Assembly: GCF_003285015.1 (NCBI RefSeq)
Contig: NZ_QMFB01000029.1
Coordinates: forward strand, 1-64,000
Length of the DNA stretch: 64,000 bases
Direction: 5' to 3'
Source: Paenibacillus contaminans
GTDB taxonomy: Bacteria; Bacillota; Bacilli; Paenibacillales; NBRC-103111
A program made the position numbers and the translations under genes. The notes under the pieces are model-generated. The model had not been told where the DNA came from. It was given only the letters and a program-made list of their open reading frames with translations, and searched no databases. Shown one piece after another: positions 8,383 to 15,663 of the stretch (its first letter is position 1; the number at the start of each line of letters is the position of its first letter).

Positions 8383-9006
8383 TTATTCGTATAAAGCTCC
8401 AGCGGTCGAACCATTTTGATTTAGATAATACGTGAAAATATGCTTATCTTTATCTGTGTACCACAATTCGATTTTTGCAACTTTGTCTTCATTAGACCAA
8501 AGAACCAAAAGCTGAGCTTTAATATATCCTTGTTCAAGACCCTTAACGTCAATTTTGTTTAAATCATCGTATTGATATCCTTGAATAGGCGATATATCAT
8601 ATCTCCAAACCGCTTGTTGCGAATCATCATTAGTTCGTTCTACACTCGGTTCTCCCAAAAGACTTTTTACATATTTTCCATCCACTCCGTTAGTTATGTG
8701 GTATTGGACCATCCAAACCTTTTTTGCCACTTCATCGACGTTTGTGGGCTCATTCATTATCGAAATCACACCGTCTATATCTATATACCTTATTCCAAGA
8801 CCCAAACTTTCTGCTACAAAACGTACTGGTACATAAGCATGACCGTTATAGTTCAATACCGTATATTCACTGCCGATTTCTTTGTTTTGTCCATTCATTT
8901 CGAATTTCGCAGGAAACAAGTATGCTTGAATAGTGTCTGAAGCATATACAGCAGTCGTAGCTGTCAAACCAACTCCGCAAATTAGACCTAAAACAAACTT
9001 TTTCAA
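8383..9006 (-). CDS. Copper-amine-oxidase N-terminal (stalk) domain protein
   Basis: A 207-residue exported protein. Residues 1-22 form a signal peptide ending AVYASD. It is followed by the stalk-domain signature of Paenibacillus surface proteins: an F...FEMNGQ strand, then LNYNGHAYVPVRFVAESLGL and VISI. The C-terminal half (about 95-207) is a different, unrecognised domain. These stalk domains usually act as extracellular structural modules, not as oxidases. The core at 8323-8345 lies about 38 bases after its stop. Confidence 0.7.
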   Translation of the reverse strand: MKKFVLGLICGVGLTATTAVYASDTIQAYLFPAKFEMNGQNKEIGSEYTVLNYNGHAYVPVRFVAESLGLGIRYIDIDGVISIMNEPTNVDEVAKKVWMVQYHITNGVDGKYVKSLLGEPSVERTNDDSQQAVWRYDISPIQGYQYDDLNKIDVKGLEQGYIKAQLLVLWSNEDKVAKIELWYTDKDKHIFTYYLNQNGSTAGALYE

Positions 9007-9120
9007 AATTTATCTCTCCCTTTGTTTACTACTGTAATTTATAGACGGAGCAAACAAGTGGTATATTTAACCATGTATATAATTTTCCTCAAACATACTT
9101 GCATGCAGGTATTCCACATA

Positions 9121-9207
9121 ACTGCTCGCTAGTTGAGAAACGGCAGCCGATCGTTCAGCCCGGCCGCCGTCATGCATGTATTGAGCTCTTGTGCCCTTTA
9201 GTGAAGT
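9121..9207. repeat. TAACGGG composite repeat (full copy)
   Basis: Core at 9121-9137 (actgctcgctagttgag), a GC-rich hairpin (ACGGCAGCCG... / CGGCCGCCGT), the conserved CATG, then ttgagctctt and a second core at 9189-9207 (gtgccctttagtgaag). It is nearly identical in plan to the copy at 13179-13264, which shares AGTTGAGAAACGGCAGCC and TTGAGCTCTTGT. Confidence 0.75.
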
Positions 9208-9233
9208 ACAGCTAATAACTGAACAGTAAATCT

Positions 9234-9611
9234 TCAGGAGGGTGATTCACTATGAAGATTATTTATTCTTAAATAACATTTGACTAGAATATAATACATT
9301 ACATAGGCTTCTTCATCATCCATTAAAGATTTTTTAAATACATACCAGTTGGTTAAGTCTCTATCAGCTGAAACGGTCAGATTCATTAAAGAAACCAATT
9401 CATCAGAAACCCCAAGACAAAAGTGAGAGATAGCTTGCACTTCTTCATGAGAAGTAGGGGGTTCTTCATCTAATACTGGAGGGACAAGAAGAGAACCCTG
9501 ATAAAGTATATCAACAATTTTACTCGTAAATGTTTCGTCGGTCTTTTTGAAGTGCTTATTTAAGGTTGTAATCAAAGCCCTTTTTGCCTTTAATACATGC
9601 TTCTGTTCCAC
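9234..9611 (-). CDS. Hypothetical protein, 125 residues
   Basis: A soluble, mostly helical protein. The start is GTG at 9611, with GGTGGG about nine bases upstream. The N-terminus is basic (KHVLKAKRALITTLNKHFKK), and the middle carries VPPVLDEEPPTSHEEVQAI. I do not recognise the family. It is followed, across 27 bases, by the composite repeat at 9121-9207, so it forms a gene plus repeat unit. Confidence 0.55.
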   Translation of the reverse strand: MEQKHVLKAKRALITTLNKHFKKTDETFTSKIVDILYQGSLLVPPVLDEEPPTSHEEVQAISHFCLGVSDELVSLMNLTVSADRDLTNWYVFKKSLMDDEEAYVMYYILVKCYLRINNLHSESPS

Positions 9612-9680
9612 GTGTTACCCACCATTTCGAATTTACTTTGTTGGAGCTCCCAATTGCATAATCCTGGCGTTTGCAATAAC

Positions 9681-9695
9681 GACTCGTTAGTGTAT
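9681..9695. repeat. TAACGGG-type core carrying a stop codon
   Basis: gactcgttagtgtat; the TAA of the acetyltransferase gene (9687-9689) is inside the core. Confidence 0.5.
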
Positions 9696-10247
9696 CCTCC
9701 AACGCTCACGCAGTAAGAAAAAGTATATCAACTGATCTCTTAATTCTGTTTCTCTATCAAAATTAAGTTTATGAAGTAAGTTTATTGATCTGTCGTTTTT
9801 TTGCTCAACAGTAGCTTCAATTAAATCTAATTTCATCAGTTTGAAGCCAAAATCTATAACAGGCTTCAATGCTTCTTGCATAATTCCTTTTCCCCAATAT
9901 CCTCTTGCTAAATCAAATCCTATTTCTGCTCTAGGTTGTTCTCCTTGAAACCAGCAATGGAATCCACAAGTTCCTATAAACTCAGCGTTTCTCTTACTAA
10001 AAATCCCCCAGCGGCAACCTGTATCTTCTAGGTGAAATCTTATGATTTCTTTAGCTTCTTCTCTGTCTTTACATGGACTTATATCCATAAATCTTGTAAC
10101 ATTCTCGTCTGAGAAATGATTAAAGACGGCATCAGTGTCGTCTAAAGTCAGAATGGCCAGTTTCAGCCTGTCTGTCTCTATATCAGGAAATATAAAGTTT
10201 AAAATGGACAATTTTATGGCCTCCATTATGTAGATCTCGTCATCCAT
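9687..10247 (-). CDS. GNAT acetyltransferase (RimJ/RimL-type)
   Basis: A 186-residue N-acetyltransferase of the RimJ/RimL/ribosomal-protein-acetylating group. It shows the N-terminal IETDRLKLAILT strand, the AEFIGTCGFHCW strand, the acetyl-CoA loop as ARGYWGKGIMQEALKPVIDF, and the C-terminal INLLHKLNFDRE segment. The start is ATG at 10247 after GAGG; an internal ATG eight codons on is possible. The substrate may be a protein N-terminus or a small amine such as an antibiotic. The stop codon lies within a repeat core. Confidence 0.85.
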   Translation of the reverse strand: MDDEIYIMEAIKLSILNFIFPDIETDRLKLAILTLDDTDAVFNHFSDENVTRFMDISPCKDREEAKEIIRFHLEDTGCRWGIFSKRNAEFIGTCGFHCWFQGEQPRAEIGFDLARGYWGKGIMQEALKPVIDFGFKLMKLDLIEATVEQKNDRSINLLHKLNFDRETELRDQLIYFFLLRERWRIH

Positions 10248-10267
10248 AGATAATACCTCATATTGGA

Positions 10268-10290
10268 ACTATCCTACCCGTTACTTCAGT
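10268..10290. repeat. TAACGGG-type core
   Basis: aactatcctacccgttactt at 10268-10287; it ends a few bases from the stop of the 58-codon gene at 10297. Confidence 0.6.
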
Positions 10291-10296
10291 ATCCTG

Positions 10297-10473
10297 CTAA
10301 TGGAATAGACGAGATAATAATAATAAAACCATAGGACCTATTACCATGAACCCAATAAATAACGCAATAATCTTCAATGGAATCGATAATCCTTTGGGCT
10401 CATATAAGTTATCAAGTTTTTCATTAATTTTCTTTAGCTCATTCAATATTTCTTTACTTAACTCATCAGACAT
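10297..10473 (-). CDS. Small coiled-coil/membrane protein
   Basis: Encodes 58 residues. An amphipathic N-terminal helix (LSKEILNELKKINEKLDNLY) is followed by one long hydrophobic segment (about residues 35-55). The start is ATG at 10473, eight bases after GGGGG. The plan (short coiled coil, one C-terminal membrane anchor) resembles many small Bacillota membrane proteins of unknown function. A repeat core follows within seven bases of the stop. Confidence 0.5.
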   Translation of the reverse strand: MSDELSKEILNELKKINEKLDNLYEPKGLSIPLKIIALFIGFMVIGPMVLLLLSRLFH

Positions 10474-10559
10474 ACTCAATGCCCCCAGAACAGTAAACTT
10501 CTTCCCAACCTATATTACCATAATTAGGAATCTCCTGTCTTGAGTTTCACTCCGCAAAA

Positions 10560-10576
10560 CTGCCCGTTAGCTAACG
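10560..10576. repeat. TAACGGG-type core
   Basis: ctgcccgttagctaacg (with the preceding aa). It lies between the frameshifted DUF3139-like gene and the 58-codon gene. Confidence 0.6.
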
Positions 10577-10622
10577 CTCACACCATGGTTGTTATTCGTC
10601 AATGTGTTTTCTAGTCTCATTC

Positions 10623-10930
10623 TCACGTTTTGATTCGATGTTTTATTTTTCCTTCATGACTTTTATAGCTATATATCTCACAAGGTTCGTCCTTAAATTC
10701 AACAAAGATCGTGATTCCCCACTCCCCGCCCTTAGATCGAACACCTTTAATAGAGGTTATGTCATTCTCTGAGTATTTTTTTGATGAAGTAGATATTCCT
10801 TAACATTAGATTCAAAAACTCCCAATTTGTAGCCAGTTAAGACATAAAATATGCCATAAAAAAGTGCGATAGTTAAGAATACGATCAGGACCATTTTGTA
10901 AAATATGCCCCTTGAACTTTTGATTTCCAT
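10623..10930 (-). pseudogene. DUF3139-like membrane protein, frameshifted at an A run
   Basis: From ATG at 10930 a frame encodes one membrane segment (FYKMVLIVFLTIALFYGIFY), then a polar part to VKEYLLHQKN, and stops after 45-50 codons. The other frame continues the protein as KKYSENDITSIKGVRSKGGE and on to KHRIKT with TGA at 10623-10625. The join is at a run of seven A (10784-10790 region): one more A restores a 102-residue protein. The plan of TM segment, KEYL...KYPE and a beta-rich tail fits DUF3139-type proteins of Bacillales. It may be a real mutation or a sequencing error in a homopolymer. Confidence 0.55.
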
Positions 10931-10983
10931 GTTTTTTATCTCTACCTAATATTTATTTTCCTTTGACGATGTCGTCGAGTAAT

Positions 10984-11064
10984 TCTGCCGTTAGGTGAAT
11001 AAAGCAGCCGGTCATTCTGGTCGGCTGCCTTCATGGTGAATCTATTCTACTCTTGTACCCATAT
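10984..11064. repeat. TAACGGG composite repeat fused to a gene end
   Basis: Core at 10984-11000 (tctgccgttaggtgaat), hairpin AGCAGCCGGTC... / ...GGTCGGCTGCC, CATGG, then a partial CGTACCC-type core (ctcttgtacccat, 11051-11063). The partial core overlaps the last codons of the phosphotransferase-like gene (HMGTRVE then stop). Confidence 0.65.
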
Positions 11065-12113
11065 GCTCAATGACTGCTCTTGTATAGTTGATATTAACTT
11101 TTCGACCAAATATCCAAAGCTTGAGCTTTTCAATATCTATAAATGGACCTTCGAGAAGCATGTTTTTTTCAGAACGTTCGAGAAATGTTTTTGACCAGCG
11201 ATCAAGGTTTTTAATATCGCCATTTCTGTGTAGGGATGAATATAATACCGCTTGTCGAAGATCCAAAAAGATCCCCAACTGTTCTAATAATAATTTGTAC
11301 TCTATTGAGTTTTCTTCGGAGTACCCTTCAAGGAAATATGTAAGGTAACGTTGAGTAAATGAAATTGCATTTTCATCTTCTGAAGGAACTGCAATACCAT
11401 AAAATAGATTTACTGAAATGTCCTGTACAAACCAACCATATTGACTCTCATCAAAATCAAATACAGTGATTGTTCCATCTGCTTTTACAGAATAGTTTCC
11501 ATAGCAGAAATCACCATGAATTAAACCGAACGACTCGAAACATTTCGGTAGCAAATGTATTTTTTTTATTAACTTTTGAAAATTATTGACAAAACAGAGG
11601 ATTCATTGCAGGAACATTATGAGTAAAAGCTTTTAGATAATCATTGTCATACCATAAAAATCTCTTTGGTTGTGTAGCCAGTGGCTCGTATCTTTTTGTT
11701 AATGAATGCATTTTTCCCGCAAGCTTTCCCAACAGCTTAAACTCTTCGTTTTGAGAAATGGTATCGCTCCATGGATTTCCCGATGCTTTATTATAAGCAA
11801 CAACTATAAACTTATCCTGGTTGATTTCCAAAGTTTCAATACGAGACCCCACACAAGAGAGTACAGGACGCGAAACAGCGACACCATTTTCCGCCAAATA
11901 TTCTATCCAATTTAATTCAGCCTCAATTTGTTCAATGCTTCTATGTGATGAATGTGAAATGCGTAAAATATATTCATTTCCACCTTTTTCGTAACCATAG
12001 ACATAGCTTTGATTATTTCCAAGTAAATTAAGTCCTGCGGTGCTTATATCGTAAAGATCGGCTGCTTTTGTGCGAACTTCATACGTAAATCGCAATCTCA
12101 TTTCTTGATTCAT
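11042..12113 (-). pseudogene. Aminoglycoside-phosphotransferase-family kinase, frameshifted
   Basis: Two frames (12113-11583 and 11580s-11042) form one APH/choline-kinase-fold protein of about 355 residues. The first part carries the ATP-binding lobe (NNQSYVYGYEKGGNEYILRI); the second has the Brenner motif and metal-binding Asp (LIHGDFCYGNYSV, ITVFDFDESQYGW). The frame is lost at TTTT (11591-11594): with three T the sequence reads NPLFVNNFQKLIKKIHLL and joins both parts. The start is ATG at 12113 after GGAGG. The last codons read into a repeat core. Likely substrates are small alcohols or antibiotics; inactive if the frameshift is real. Confidence 0.75.
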
Positions 12114-12330
12114 ACGAACCTCCAAATAAGTTAAATTCGATACTGTTTACGTGTGGGGGATACTTAACTACCAAGGGAAACGATAGTTGAATACTGACAA
12201 CAAGGTATTCGGTCAGAACTGAGCGACTTTGTTTTGTAATGTAACACCTGTTCCACATATTGTAAACTACCAGTGGATCAAGACAACTGCTCTTCTTTGA
12301 AGGACTGCCCACTTTCCTTTCTTCAACTAT

Positions 12331-12400
12331 GCTGCCCTTAGCTGAACAGGCTGCCGATTGTGCCGGCAGCCTGTTCTCATTATGCTAGCGTTCCCGTTTC
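12331..12400. repeat. TAACGGG composite repeat (perfect hairpin)
   Basis: Core 12331-12348 (gctgcccttagctgaac), perfect stem AACAGGCTGCCG / CGGCAGCCTGTT with a 7-base loop, then a decayed second core (gctagcgttcccgtttctgg, 12383-12402). The copy at 14069-14144 has the same stem sequence with one change. Confidence 0.7.
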
Positions 12401-12482
12401 TGGTCCAGTGAAATGTCGAATACAAACCCCAAAGCTGAAAAGCCGACGTTCTTCATAATCAGGGGCGCCCCGACCTGAAAGG

Positions 12483-13070
12483 CTAAAATTCTACAATGTA
12501 GTATCCGAACCCATTTATTATCTTGGTGTTATTATATCGATGTATCCTTTCATTTCTCCCATAGTTTAAGTGCTGATGACCGTGAAACAAATACTTTGGT
12601 TTATACACTTCCATGAAATTAATAAAGCATTCGAATCCTTTATGAACGTAGTCATCACCGTCTCCAAGCTTATATACGGGTGCATGAGTCAACAATATAT
12701 CGATCCCATTGTGCAGCCAAATCTTTGGCTTCAACTTAAGGATTCTCCACCGCATTTGCTTCTCAGTATAATGAAAATCTCCAGGGCCGTACTTGAAGCA
12801 TCCGCCTAAACCAGCGATACGAAGCCCTTTGTAAGAAACAACTTTATCTTCGATGCTTTCGCATCCTTCAGGTGGATTTCCCCTGTAATCTGTATCGTGA
12901 TTACCGTGCACGTAGTATAACGGAGCATTTATCATACTAACTAGAAAAGACAAATATTCTTGCTTCAAGTCGCCGCATGAGAAAATAATTTCAATGTCTT
13001 TAAATCTATTTTTGTCAAAATAATCCCAAATATATTTCGATTCTTCATCAGAGACAACTAACAGTTTCAT
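12483..13070 (-). CDS. Calcineurin-like metallophosphoesterase
   Basis: A 195-residue two-metal phosphoesterase of the YfcE/MJ0936-like class. Motifs in order: VVSDEE (the usual DxH is replaced by DEE), SCGDLK, VHGNHD, LLTHAP and FHGHQH. The second and later metal ligands are intact, while the first motif lacks the canonical His, which may change metal use. The start at 13070 follows GGAGG. It stands alone between two composite repeats, and the substrate (phosphodiester or nucleotide) is unknown. Confidence 0.85.
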   Translation of the reverse strand: MKLLVVSDEESKYIWDYFDKNRFKDIEIIFSCGDLKQEYLSFLVSMINAPLYYVHGNHDTDYRGNPPEGCESIEDKVVSYKGLRIAGLGGCFKYGPGDFHYTEKQMRWRILKLKPKIWLHNGIDILLTHAPVYKLGDGDDYVHKGFECFINFMEVYKPKYLFHGHQHLNYGRNERIHRYNNTKIINGFGYYIVEF

Positions 13071-13178
13071 TTTTTCCCTCCGACTTCAATCGTATCTTCT
13101 TAATTGATAGTTCATGTAACATCTTATGCAAGCCTTGTATTGTTATTGTTCTATATACTAACAAATAATTGAACTCAA

Positions 13179-13264
13179 CTGTACGTTAGTTGAGAAACGG
13201 CAGCCGGTCGTTATGGCCGGCTGCCGTCATGTATAAATTGAGCTCTTGTACTCCGTTAGTTGAG
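13179..13264. repeat. TAACGGG composite repeat (full copy)
   Basis: Core 13179-13195 (ctgtacgttagttgag), stem GGCAGCCGG / CCGGCTGCC around tcgttatgg, CATG, ttgagctctt, second core 13247-13264 (tgtactccgttagttgag). On the minus strand the stem is followed by GTTTCTC, so it could act as a weak terminator. Confidence 0.75.
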
Positions 13265-13265
13265 C

Positions 13266-13524
13266 GACTCTATGAGAAGGCTCGAGGACTAATAGTACCT
13301 AAAAGTCATGGATACATTTTTACGGAAATTTAGACCAATGCCTCCATTTTAATTAAGCGCCCTCTCTACTTCCTACAATTTCTCTTGTATATTATACAAA
13401 AAAAGCCGCGCCCCCTTCGAAAGAGCGAGCACGGTGCAGTGATTAAGTTTACAACTCAGTTACCAACTTTATTGTATAGTTACTAACTATACTGTCTGCC
13501 AACAAAAAGGGTAGCGGCAATGCA
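13266..13524. other. Gene-free interval
   Basis: No coding frame found. It contains an A-run with a GC-rich block (gccgcgccccc, about 13399) but no convincing hairpin, and the repeated words accaac/actata near 13460-13490. Nothing else could be assigned. Confidence 0.4.
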
Positions 13525-14001
13525 TCATGGGCAGAGGCCATATTTTCGCTTTCCATTCGTTGGAACAGCCAACTTCAGGAATTGAAACCTTTCGCCTTCA
13601 AAGGCTGCTGTCCACACGAGGCCATCCAAATAGTAGTTATCCAATTCCTCGGCTCTCCTCGTGGGTGTACCCAGCTTAGCTTCGATCTGGGCTCTTGAAT
13701 CACTTTGTAACAATCCATTGGGAAGCGGACCGATATATTTTCCATGTTTCTTATTTTCTTCCATGATCGTCATTGTTAATTCGTCAAATATATAATCGCC
13801 CTCGCTTTTCTTGGTGATACCGTTGCTTTCAGCGCCAATATCGAAGTGGAGAACTACTCCCTCTTCACTCACAAAATAGGTCGTATCAAGATTCCTACGC
13901 ACAGTCGGCCGCCAAGTTATCTTGTCCCGCGAAAGCTGATCGACCAAAGGAGGGTAAACGCTGCTGTGTCCCAAATATTCAATGTAATCCAGAGGGGTCA
14001 T
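13525..14001 (-). CDS. Hypothetical protein, 158 residues
   Basis: A soluble protein beginning MTPLDYIEYLGHSSVYPPLV. A middle segment (VLHFDIGAESNGI) and a segment (LLQSDSRAQIEAKLGTPTRR, then NYYLDGLVWTAAF) resemble Bacillota proteins that carry an S-R-x-x-V-x-x-L-G-x-P motif, a small fold often found beside immunity genes. The start is ATG at 14001 with AAGGAA upstream. Function unknown. Confidence 0.55.
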   Translation of the reverse strand: MTPLDYIEYLGHSSVYPPLVDQLSRDKITWRPTVRRNLDTTYFVSEEGVVLHFDIGAESNGITKKSEGDYIFDELTMTIMEENKKHGKYIGPLPNGLLQSDSRAQIEAKLGTPTRRAEELDNYYLDGLVWTAAFEGERFQFLKLAVPTNGKRKYGLCP

Positions 14002-14068
14002 TACTGCCTATTCCTTCCTGCTTTTTAGTTATAATTATCCCGTTTTTTTGTTCAAGGGTCAATGTAAT

Positions 14069-14144
14069 CTGCCCATTTAGCGGAACAGGCTACCGATTGT
14101 ACAGGCAGCCTGTAACATAGTGCTATCGTACCTCGTTAGTCTTC
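14069..14144. repeat. TAACGGG composite repeat (full copy)
   Basis: Core 14069-14087 (ctgcccatttagcggaac), stem ACAGGCTACCG / ...GGCAGCCTGT, then atagtgctatcgtacctcgt with the second core ending at 14144. The second core lies 14 bases from the stop of the VOC gene. Confidence 0.7.
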
Positions 14145-14157
14145 TTTTAAACGTCAC

Positions 14158-14610
14158 TTATTTATTACCGAGTTGTTCCGCCAAACCGATTAGAAGTCCT
14201 TCTTTTCCGCGAATGTAGCAGAGCCGATACGAGTCCTCGTACTGAACCACTTCGCCAACGAGCTGAGCACCATACTTAGTGAGTCTGGATACCATTTCGT
14301 CAATGTCTTCAACGGTGAACATGACGCGTAGATAACCGAGGGCATTTACAGGAGCAGTTCGGTGATCTGATATAGTTGGTGGGGTGAGAAAACGCGAAAG
14401 TTCAAGTCGGCTGTGGCCATCTGGGGTAACCATCATAGCAATCTCTACACACTGTGAACCCAGCCCGGTTACGCGACCCGCCCATTCACCTTCGACAGTA
14501 GCCCGCCCTTCGAGCTTCAAGCCAATCTCCTCGAAGAAAGAGATTGCGTCATCAAGGGATTCTACAACGATGCCAACATTGTCCATTCTTAGTAATTTGT
14601 TTGTTGCCAT
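14158..14610 (-). CDS. VOC-family (glyoxalase/bleomycin-resistance) protein
   Basis: A 150-residue vicinal-oxygen-chelate protein with two beta-alpha-beta-beta-beta modules: residues 5-60 (LLRMDNVGIVVESLDDAISF...) and 85-145 (LGYLRVMFTVEDIDEMVSRL...). Metal-ligand positions are partly non-canonical (N11 in DNVGIVV replaces the usual His), so it may bind a ligand without metal. The start is ATG at 14610, eight bases after AGGAG. Typical roles are lactoylglutathione-lyase-like reactions or drug binding; the substrate is unknown. Confidence 0.8.
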   Translation of the reverse strand: MATNKLLRMDNVGIVVESLDDAISFFEEIGLKLEGRATVEGEWAGRVTGLGSQCVEIAMMVTPDGHSRLELSRFLTPPTISDHRTAPVNALGYLRVMFTVEDIDEMVSRLTKYGAQLVGEVVQYEDSYRLCYIRGKEGLLIGLAEQLGNK

Positions 14611-14789
14611 AGTTTTATCTCCTTATGTGTACAAATTTATTACCTGATCATTTTCATATTAATTCTATCAAGCACTACTAATTCCTTCCAAACGATTGAT
14701 ATCTTGTCACAATTCATGTTAACAAAGAAAAGTCTAAAACGAAATAATGAACGAAAAAGAGCTTTCCCCTCGGTAAGCCCCCACTCTCG

Positions 14790-14913
14790 TACCCTTTAGG
14801 ATAATCGTTAATCCCATAAATATTTCGCATAACTGAACAAATTTCAAAGAATAAGGGATTCTCTGACTGCGCTATAGCCGGAGAATCCCTATTACAGTAA
14901 TGTGCCCTTTAGG
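14790..14913. repeat. TAACGGG composite repeat with a different hairpin
   Basis: Core at 14790-14806 (tcgtaccctttaggataat), a clean inverted repeat AGGGATTCTC (14854-14863) / GAGAATCCCT (14881-14890), and a second core at 14900-14913 (tgtgccctttagg). The stem differs in sequence from the GGCAGCC copies, so the hairpin can vary while the flanking cores stay. Confidence 0.6.
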
Positions 14914-14933
14914 CCGCTGGGTCAACCGCACAA

Positions 14934-15464
14934 CTAAACTGGAACGTAGGTTAACCTGATCACCTGCTCGCCAATTCGATCGCTTGCCATGAGGCGCAGC
15001 GGCGGCCGCGGACCGGCGAAGAACGGCTTGCCGTGACCCAGCACGACTGGATGGAGATAGAGTCGATACTCATCAACGAGACCGAGCTCCGTTAGACTGT
15101 GCGCCAACTCCGGCCCGGAAACTTCAATCACCCCTTCATGCTGAGCCTTCAGTCCACGTATGGCCGCTGCGAGGTCGCCCTCGATCAGAGAAGCGTTCGG
15201 ACCGACGGACTTTAACGTCCTCGACACCACCCACTTCGGTTTGCTTTGCCACGCCGCTGCGTATTCCCGTTCCGGCTCATCCCATTCCAAATGGTCTTCG
15301 TCCCAATACCGCATGGTCTCGTACATGCGGCGCCCGTACAGGCTGCCCGCCAGGCCGCGCACGTCGTCGATGAAATGACGGAATACCACGGGGTCGGGCT
15401 GAAATGCCATGTGGTCAACGAACCCGTCCAGAGACTGGTTCAATGCGAAAACGATCTTTGCCAT
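14934..15464 (-). CDS. Dihydrofolate reductase / RibD C-terminal family protein
   Basis: A 176-residue protein of the RibD-C/DHFR fold common in Bacillota (YwjB/YyaP type). It starts AKIVFALNQSLDGFVDH, has the cofactor-binding GSLYGRRMYETMRYW segment, EVSGPELAHSLTELGLVDEY and HPVVLGHGKPFF. NADPH-dependent reduction is expected, but the natural substrate of these stand-alone proteins is unknown. The start is at 15464 with GAGGAG ten bases upstream. It is the last gene of the accessory stretch before the Bce module, and its GC content is higher than that of its neighbours to the left. Confidence 0.8.
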   Translation of the reverse strand: MAKIVFALNQSLDGFVDHMAFQPDPVVFRHFIDDVRGLAGSLYGRRMYETMRYWDEDHLEWDEPEREYAAAWQSKPKWVVSRTLKSVGPNASLIEGDLAAAIRGLKAQHEGVIEVSGPELAHSLTELGLVDEYRLYLHPVVLGHGKPFFAGPRPPLRLMASDRIGEQVIRLTYVPV

Positions 15465-15663
15465 GCGAATGATTCTCCTCTCTGGTTTTCTCTCACATTC
15501 ATCATCAGGAGTATACGTTCCATTTGCAGCCTCCTTAATGTCTACATTTTATCATCCAACAGCTTGCCCTGTTTCTCATGGATTGCTAATGTGCACAGTC
15601 ATGTCCCCGACCGAATAGATGGTATAGGAGATTTCCGCAATGCGGTCAAAGGTCTGGCAGCAG

